The notes beneath the pieces were generated by a model, which was given only the letters and a program-made list of their open reading frames with translations, made no database searches and was not told the DNA's origin. Of a stretch of DNA of 64,000 nt, positions 57,923 through 64,000 are shown in pieces. Every line of letters starts with the position of its first letter. Within the stretch, counting starts at the first letter, position 1. The DNA is from Triplophysa rosa (taxonomy: Eukaryota > Chordata > Actinopteri > Cypriniformes > Nemacheilidae): positions 9,470,907-9,534,906 of the forward strand of contig NC_079893.1 in assembly GCF_024868665.1 (NCBI RefSeq). The letters run 5' to 3'. A program made the position numbers and the translations under genes.

Positions 57923-59656
57923 AGTATATTTGTTAATATTAGTTAATACATTTGCTTACATGAACTGCTGATCTTGTAAGTTTTACCAAAATAAGCTTTT
58001 ACCAAAACAATTTAGTTCTTAATGATTTACCCAATCAATGTGGCATTTAGCCCGTTCAGTTACAGTAAAGTAGATTCTGACAGCCTGTGACTCTTGTGGG
58101 GATTTTCTCCACACAATCCCAGATCGTGCCATTCTGTAAGGGATAATTCCCTGTGGACTCCTGGGGTATAAGGCCAGATGAAACATTACCTTTCAATTAA
58201 ACTTCCGCCAGCAGAGGCTTAAACCCTTGGGATTTCAGAACGGCCTGATATGACCCAATATGGTTAAGGATGATTAGAGGACTACATAGAAAGGCTATTT
58301 TAAACACAGAGTTGTATCTGGATCAGCTCAGGACCGCATGGCACGCGAGATGATGGGTATTGTCAAGCAGATCGCAGTTTCTAGACTATTCATGTTTTTT
58401 AAATGACTGTAATGGCATCCGTATCTCAACAGTACACATTTGCGCATATAACGGATGCTTTTTTCTAGTCCTTCAGTTGATTCGCACGAAACATTTTATC
58501 ACTATTGTGAACGCAGGACATTTGCGCTGCTCCTGCAATGTTCTACGAATTGAGCAACAAATGACACGTTTGTAATCATTGCTTGCTTTTTTCATCAGAA
58601 CAACATCAACCTGAACGTAATATTTTTTTCTCTTGTTTGATAATGTGCCAGCAGCTATTTCTAAATACAGAATTTTATTTCTAAATAAAAACTTATTTCT
58701 AAGTTTACTCTCTTACGGAACTTTCATATACGTTGAGGCGATTCTAGCTTTCAACTTCTCTTCCTAGGAGTGGAACATTCAAGCATAAAATCCTTGCCCT
58801 GGGAGGGTACAGATATTAACACCCCTGCACGGCACACTAGGTTTCAGACATCCCTGTTCAAATGTTCAATTCTCTGAGCTTCGTACCCGGGCTGTGGCCT
58901 GTCATCATGCCAGGTCCCTCGGTCCTCTAATTATTCAAACCTCAACATTTCTCGCCTGCTATTCGCTCAGTGTGACAGTTCTGCACTCCTTGTGCATGTT
59001 AATTACTCCATGACTTGCAAACAGGCCTTCGCTGAACGCTAGCCCCAAAAAACAGCGGTGTCCAAGACATTAGCGCTGTAATGTAGCATGCTAACAGCAG
59101 CAACTACAAGTGGAGCACTTTATCTAAGATCTAGAGTCAGTGAGAATAAATCATGCAAAAACACTTCACATTAATTAAAAACTAACAATTTCCACAGAGA
59201 AAACATTTGATATCTTCATATTTCTTCATTTCTCAGAGAATGTATTGACTCTCCTTCATGTTTGTTTGTTAACATAAAAAAACATTTAACCAAATAAATC
59301 TTTATTTTTAAAGATAAAAATATAACAAGTGACTGACTAAACTGCCATGCAGCCCTGCTCTTTTCATCTCATTCACCACCTTAATTATAAAATTCTTCAA
59401 TAATTCATAATGAAGCTCAGTGACTATAACATAAATATCACCATAGAGATCATTTTCAGGAAGAAATGAGCATCCCGTACACATCCTTCCACAGGCCCAC
59501 TCAAGGTCATTTGCAAGGACAATGAACCTCAAGCAATAATGATGAGCCACTAACACACATCCACAGACATTCATAGTAGTGCTGAATAGCAGAAAAGGAC
59601 AAGTCTGCCATTCACTTGTGAAGCGGAAGTGAATAAAATATGACATTTGCCAAATG
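57923..59656. other. Unassigned, possible regulatory islands
   Basis: 58060-58265 and 58790-59060 are GC-balanced and free of repeat signatures. No exon was recognised. Confidence 0.35.
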
Positions 59657-59822
59657 GCTATTACATTTACATTTATGCATTTGGCAGACACTTTTATCCA
59701 AAGCGACTTACATTGCATTATACTATACATTTGCTTTTTACAGTATGTGCAATCCCTGGGATCGAACGCATGACCTTGGCATTGCTAGTGACATGCTCTA
59801 ACCACTGAGCCACAGGAAATCC
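59657..59822 (-). mobile_element. tRNA-derived SINE with L2-type tail
   Basis: On the minus strand: an A-box-like TGGCTCAGTGGTTAGAGC, a B-box-like GCGTTCGATCCC, then a short body and the tail AGTCGCTTTGGATAAAAGTG ending in repeats of AAATGTA. It resembles cyprinid HAmo-type SINEs. The tail would let an L2-type LINE machinery copy it. Confidence 0.85.
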
Positions 59823-60464
59823 CTTTTCAGTTCATATAATAGCAGACATACAGGTGAGGGAGGATTCCAACTTAGACTAGAGGGGGCGGAAGTGGTTCAC
59901 TCTAAAGGTATCATCAATATTCACCTGTTATAACAAGTTAAGCTCTGACCTCTTCCTGTCACCATGACTGTCTTTGCTGTACAGACATTTTGTGATTTTA
60001 AACAGAGGTGTCTGGAAAACCAAAGCCATGAGGCTTTGACCAGTTAAACCATAGCATATCATCTTACTGCATGCAGTTTTCTGTTTAAAGGTGATGCACT
60101 TAGGATAAAGACTACAGTAAATTAAAATGAAATTAATCCAGGTGCAAAAATAAGTGGCCCAAGGTTATCCAATTATCCCTTTGAAAAATTAAAGGAACAG
60201 TCCGCCCAAAAAAGTAAAATAGGCTGGTGGTTTATATATATCCTAGGCCATTTTTTCTTCAGTGGAACAGTAAAAAAAATATAAAGCTAAATCCAGGGTC
60301 TTTTGTGACTGAAAGTCCTGACTTGAGTGCATTCTCGATCTGTCTGGAGCTTGAACTTTTTTATATTGTGCAATTTTGGGTAAACATGAACAATGAAAAT
60401 AAGTCATTTTTGGTTTGTGTATATTTGTGTAAATTCTGGACCAAAAAACAGTCATAAGTATCAA
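59823..60464. other. Unassigned sequence
   Basis: A GGAACAGTCCGCCC word at about 60193 suggests the start of a worn MITE of the TTAAAGG family. Nothing else seen. Confidence 0.35.
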
Positions 60465-60675
60465 TTTTTATCTGGAAGTTGAATGAATAAGCTTTCCATT
60501 GATGTATGGTTTGTTAGGATAGAGCAATATTTGGCCGAGATACAACTATTTGAAAATCTGGAATCTGAGGGTGCAAAAAATCAAAATATTGATAAAATGG
60601 CCTTTAAAATGGCCTTTGCTAAGAAGAGACAGGTTTGTTTTAACACTCTCTATTGGCTTACCACCAATTCTTGAG
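60465..60675 (-). mobile_element. Fragment of the TGTGACCC-type MITE
   Basis: GCTTTCCATTGATGTATGG and ATTTGGCCGAGATACAACTA are the reversed interior of the family at 30122. The following CTCTATTGGCTTA block also matches that locus. Confidence 0.6.
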
Positions 60676-60730
60676 ATTCAGCACAGTTGAATTGCCCAAT
60701 AGGACATTTCCACGCCTTATGCATGGCAGG

Positions 60731-61255
60731 TGTCATGATTCTGCCCTCTCTGTCACGCTTTTTGAGCCTTGAGGCAGAATCATGACAGACCCACGTGTTT
60801 CATGTGTAGAGAGGTATTTTTTGTCCTTATGGCTTTCCATACACTCTCTCCGGTCTCGTCTCTGTTCCCGCCCTCTCGTCTCCTCATTATTGCTCGTTTA
60901 TTGTTTCATGCCCTTCACCTGTTACCCTCTTGATTTTATCCCTTACTTAATGCCCCTGTGTCTTCTGTCTTGTGCCAGATCATTTTGCCTTGGTTGTCCC
61001 TTGTCACCCTCCCGGTTTGTATTGTTGTGTTATCTAGTTTAGTTAGTTGTAGTTTATGTCTAGTGTTGTATTTAGTCTTGTCTAGTTTATTGTAGTTAGT
61101 CTATGTTCCTGTTTACCCTTCATGTTAATACCCTTGTTCTGTTATTTTACCCCCGCGTGGGTTTTGTTTTGTCTTTATTATTAAAAGTCTTGTGTTAACC
61201 CCTTACCCGCTGTCTGTGCCTGGGTCATCTGTCCTTGCTCCCCCATTTCCTGACA
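60731..61255 (+). mobile_element. Solo LTR, TGTCATGATTCTGCC...CTGACA
   Basis: 525 bp, TG...CA. The flanks GCAGG and ACAGG match at 4 of 5 bases. It shares its 3' part with the solo LTR at 15948. The first 15 bases are repeated exactly inverted at 60773-60787. Confidence 0.8.
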
Positions 61256-61489
61256 ACAGGGCGAAGCAGTTAAGAATATGAATAGATGAAAGGAGGTCTG
61301 AGGTTTCACTGGATTCGTCGGGTAGGCATCTTCTGTGTTTGGGGATAAATTATTATAGAAATACATGGCATTCTTACCTTTCCATGCCATTATCAGAGAG
61401 ACATCTCATGAGTTGTGTGTCCCACTTTCATCACATCCATTATCCTGGGTGAAAGATGCCTTTTGGTGAGGTGCTGTTGATAATGCCCT

Positions 61490-61760
61490 TTGTATGGTTC
61501 CCATCAATGCAACACATCGTCAGTTGTGCACCTCAGCCTCATTGGGTGTTTCGGCCCTTTATCACAAGACACCCTCAGCCAACGGAGCCCCACCGCAGGT
61601 TGATCAGACCTGGGTGTGTTTTGCATTGTTACAAGGTCATCTGGCAGCCCATGCTGTGTCCATCTGCCTAAACCACAGCCATTGGCTTCTTCTTTCTGCA
61701 CCACTGGCCAGTTCTTGATTATCCTCCACTGGACCTGTGAACACATATACACCCAGAGCA
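61490..61760 (-). pseudogene. Second remnant of the ELTVPWE retroelement, 3' coding end
   Basis: 61625-61740 aligns with 63450-63540 (shared TGGCAGCCCAT and ACCACAGCCA words; TGGGCCTGT versus TGGACCTGT). On the minus strand it continues into an open frame to about 61504. It is a diverged partial copy. Confidence 0.5.
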
Positions 61761-61785
61761 GCTCAAGGGCACCTCAGTCGTTACC

Positions 61786-61843
61786 CGCCGGCCCTGAGAA
61801 TCGAACCGGTTCGACTCTCTAACCATTAGGCCATGACTACCCT
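61786..61843 (-). mobile_element. tRNA-like SINE head
   Basis: On the minus strand: TGGCCTAATGGTTAGAGAG (A-box region, 61815-61833) and GGTTCGATTCTC (B-box region, 61796-61807). It is followed by GACTGAGGTGCCCTTGAGC, the usual SINE body. The spacing between boxes is shortened, so the central part is deleted and it is not a working tRNA. Confidence 0.65.
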
Positions 61844-62074
61844 CACCGTTAATGCGCACTCAGTGCCCCCGGTCCCTTATGGCATACCATTACAACACAT
61901 TACCAAAATCAACGCAACCATACGTGCCAACCCGTTGGCTAAGGCTGTTATAGCCCCACTGGCAACGTTAATGCATGCTCAGTGAACCCAGTCCCGTATG
62001 GCATAACATTACAACACATTACCATATCCTCGTTGCAACCACCCCATTGGCTAAGGTTGTTCTAGCCTCACTAG
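61844..62074. repeat. Tandem repeat of about 115-120 bp, two units
   Basis: Units begin CACCGTTAATGCGCACTCAG (61844) and CAACGTTAATGCATGCTCAG (61964). A third unit starts at 63359, on the other side of the L2 insertion. Confidence 0.8.
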
Positions 62075-63353
62075 AAACTACACTGTCACTACAACCCATC
62101 ACGCTCTCTAAGATCTCAAAACTCCAGACTTTTGATAACACCTAGAATAACTAAATCCACCAAAGGGGTAGAGCTTTCTCATACGTAGCACCTAAACTCT
62201 GGAATAGCCTCCCCGATACTATTCGAGGGTCAGACACACTCTCCCAATTTAAATCTAGATTAAAGACACATCTTTTCAGCCAAGCATTCACTAATACATA
62301 GCTAATGAACAGCAGCTACGCTAATTATTCTCTTTCTGTTTCTGCCCTCGCCTCGGGATGCCCATCCCGAGGTAGGGAGAGATTCCGCCAGGCCCAGATG
62401 AACGTCATATGCCCATCCACAACTAGAGATTACGCCAGCTACATCGGAAAATCCCGTGCCATCCTCCTGCGAGAGCCTGCGGACTGACTGACCATCCAGC
62501 TCCATCCAAGGCAATTCCATCACCACCCAAGAAAAAGGCGACCATCTGGCCGGCCCAGCTCAGACAATTCCATCCCCAACCGAGAGCAAAGACGGACTAC
62601 CTGTCACATAAATGCTAAATTTACAATACTTGGTATTTAATGCTAAACTTACATCACACGACAGCAGTTTGAAGTTATGGCTGCACTCAGTGACTTTGAT
62701 TGGAGGTAGCTGGGTGGGTGTTGTAGGGAGTGGGGGGGCTTGTTGGTTGTGGTTCGGGGCGTTTCATTTGTTGGGACTGTGTGGGTCTGGTCTGGTTGGT
62801 CTTGTTTTGTGGTCGATGTCGGACAACAGAGGAATAAAGTTAATTATGCCATTACTATTTTTCCCTGGTTGTTCCTCTGTTGTCTGTTGTTGATCGCGGA
62901 ATGGGACCGGGTTGGACCTGCACGGTTTCGGCGGGTGGGGCTTCCTGGGTCGCGGCTCGTGGGCTCTCCCTGTTCTTCGTGGACGTTGCTCGGTGGCTTT
63001 GGTCGGGGTCACTGAGTGCAGCTATGACACGTCAGAGGAGATCTGGCCCTCCCGGCTGAGCCTGGTTTCTCCCGAGGTTTTTTTTTCTCCATTATTCAGC
63101 ATTGGAGTTTGGGTTCCTCGCCACAGCAGAGCAGTGCAGTGTTGGCTTGCTCACCGGGAGACTGCATTTATTTATTTATTTATTCATTTATTTATTAGAT
63201 ATTATTTATTATAATGATCTTGCTTGGTCTATAAACACCATGCACTGTGCTGTGTTTTACCTTTCTGTGTTTTTCTTATTTGCTCCTGTAAAGCTGCTTT
63301 GGAACAATGCACATTGTGAAAAGCGCTATATAAATAAAATTGAATTGAATTGA
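62075..63353 (+). mobile_element. 5'-truncated L2-type LINE
   Basis: Inserted into the tandem repeat, with ACTAG duplicated (62070-62074 and 63354-63358). Carries the end of the RT frame, a 1-kb 3' UTR with a (TTTA)n stretch near 63166-63200, and the tail AAGCGCTATATAAATAAAAT followed by TGAAT repeats. Confidence 0.85.
62155..62301 (+). pseudogene. C-terminal tail of L2 reverse transcriptase protein
   Basis: Open for 48 residues to a stop at 62299-62301. Residues such as RAFSYVAPKLWNSLPDTIR followed by FKSRLKTHLF are the hallmark end of L2-clade ORF2 proteins. Upstream the frame is closed by stops, so the catalytic part is gone. Confidence 0.8.
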
Positions 63354-63358
63354 ACTAG

Positions 63359-63992
63359 CACCGTTAATGCATGCTCAGTGCCCCCGGTTCTGTATGGCGT
63401 AACATTCCAACACACAACACAATTTTATTACGTGGTCGCTTGGCAGCCCATATTGCATCCTTCCGTTTCAACCACAGCCAGTGGCTGCTTCTCTCAGCAA
63501 CAGTGGCGAGTTCTTTGACTACCGTCCGTTGGGCCTGTCCTCTGATCCCCACTTTCTTAAGCAGCATTGTAGTGGAATTGGAAACAAAGCCCCTGCAGCC
63601 CACTTCCACTTTCGCTGTCCATCCCCAATCTTCAGCCTCCGCTGCCAAATTGGCATACCGGAGATTCTTTCTTTCAAATGCTTCATTAATGGCCTCTTCC
63701 CAGGGTACAGTCAACTCAACTATGAGGACCACAGAACCATGTCCGGCCGCAGGTTGGTGTCTGCAATTTCCAAGGGGAAAGTAAGTCTGTGGTTTAAATC
63801 AACTCGCATTTCCCAATCCCTGGCTATACTCAGCAGACCTGAATCTGGTGTTAAGGGCTTGGCCCGCGGTTTCTGCCCCTCCCGAATAAAGGGTTGCCTT
63901 TTTAGCGAGTTAGCCTTGGTGTTTTGGGGGATGGCATGTGCTGCCACTCTCTTGGTCTCTCCAAGCACTTTAGTACTTGATTGTGGCGCCAT
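63359..63992 (-). pseudogene. C-terminal part of a multi-copy fish retroelement protein
   Basis: Two overlapping minus-strand frames (63720-63992 and 63364-63732) together cover a recognisable region: FIREGQKPRAKPL, then TNLRPDMVLWS, then, after a small deletion and frameshift, VELTVPWEEAINEAFERKNL and VGCRGFVS. I recognise this as the end of a widespread fish retroelement protein. The D...ELT...ERK spacing resembles a PD-(D/E)xK nuclease fold, which is inference. The frame probably continues beyond the window edge. Confidence 0.55.
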
Positions 63993-64000
63993 GTGTCTCC

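Noticed and set aside
59308..59730. 140-residue minus-strand frame
   Set aside because: Overlaps the SINE tail at its start; no domain, no splice context, AT-driven composition.
1..64000. CRISPR array, operon, riboswitch or bacterial features
   Set aside because: Sequence is vertebrate in character throughout. The tandem repeats seen (44694, 46785, 61844) are contiguous without spacers.

Overview
The window is AT-rich vertebrate DNA from a teleost fish, most likely a cyprinid. That call rests on its repeats: many short non-autonomous DNA transposons of types abundant in carp and zebrafish relatives, SINEs with an L2-type tail, a Tf1/sushi-type Ty3/Gypsy chromovirus, and Tc1-like deletion derivatives. 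I found no convincing exon of a host gene. The window reads as intergenic or deep intronic sequence, heavily colonised by transposons. The only long open frames belong to retroelements.

0-16.5 kb: a Tc1-like deletion derivative, then a hAT element (2813-9711, 8-bp target duplication). The hAT element was later split by a nearly intact Gypsy element (3593-8942, LTRs 431 and 421 bp, 5-bp duplication). The Gypsy element keeps gag, a complete protease-RT-RNaseH-integrase-chromodomain pol, a self-priming type primer-binding site and a -1 slippery heptamer. Its LTR ends with Pol III A- and B-box-like sequences. A long stretch with few recognisable elements follows, up to a solo LTR at 15948-16530.

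16.5-32 kb: a dense field of non-autonomous elements. hAT-type insertions with 8-bp duplications lie at 17978, 22376, 24152 and 27354. There is a 480-bp foldback hairpin (23226-23705), a pair of rearranged modules shared by the 18-19 kb and 24.7-25.5 kb loci, a solo LTR with an inverted inner copy of its own end, and several MITEs.

32-46 kb: a nest in which a hAT element (34533-39962) contains a second hAT (35254-39289), which contains a 5'-truncated CR1/L2-like LINE with an open 756-residue endonuclease-tail plus reverse transcriptase frame on the minus strand. A sibling hAT follows (40429-41919). Then comes a decayed, gag-only LTR element (42931-45438) with an inverted gag piece and a 30-bp tandem array.

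46-64 kb: mostly unassigned DNA with scattered MITEs and SINE remnants, and a hAT at 54826-55798. A second Tc1-like derivative is split by a minus-strand LTR element, whose gag is itself interrupted by another insertion. A solo LTR follows at 60731-61255. The right edge holds decayed copies of a multi-copy retroelement (minus strand, ELTVPWE motif), its roughly 120-bp tandem repeats, and an L2-type LINE end inserted into those repeats.

The nesting gives a relative history: older hAT elements are cut by younger LTR and LINE insertions. The Gypsy insertion at 3593 is young, with 3 substitutions and one 10-bp indel between its LTRs. All family names come from motif recognition by eye; no database search was run.
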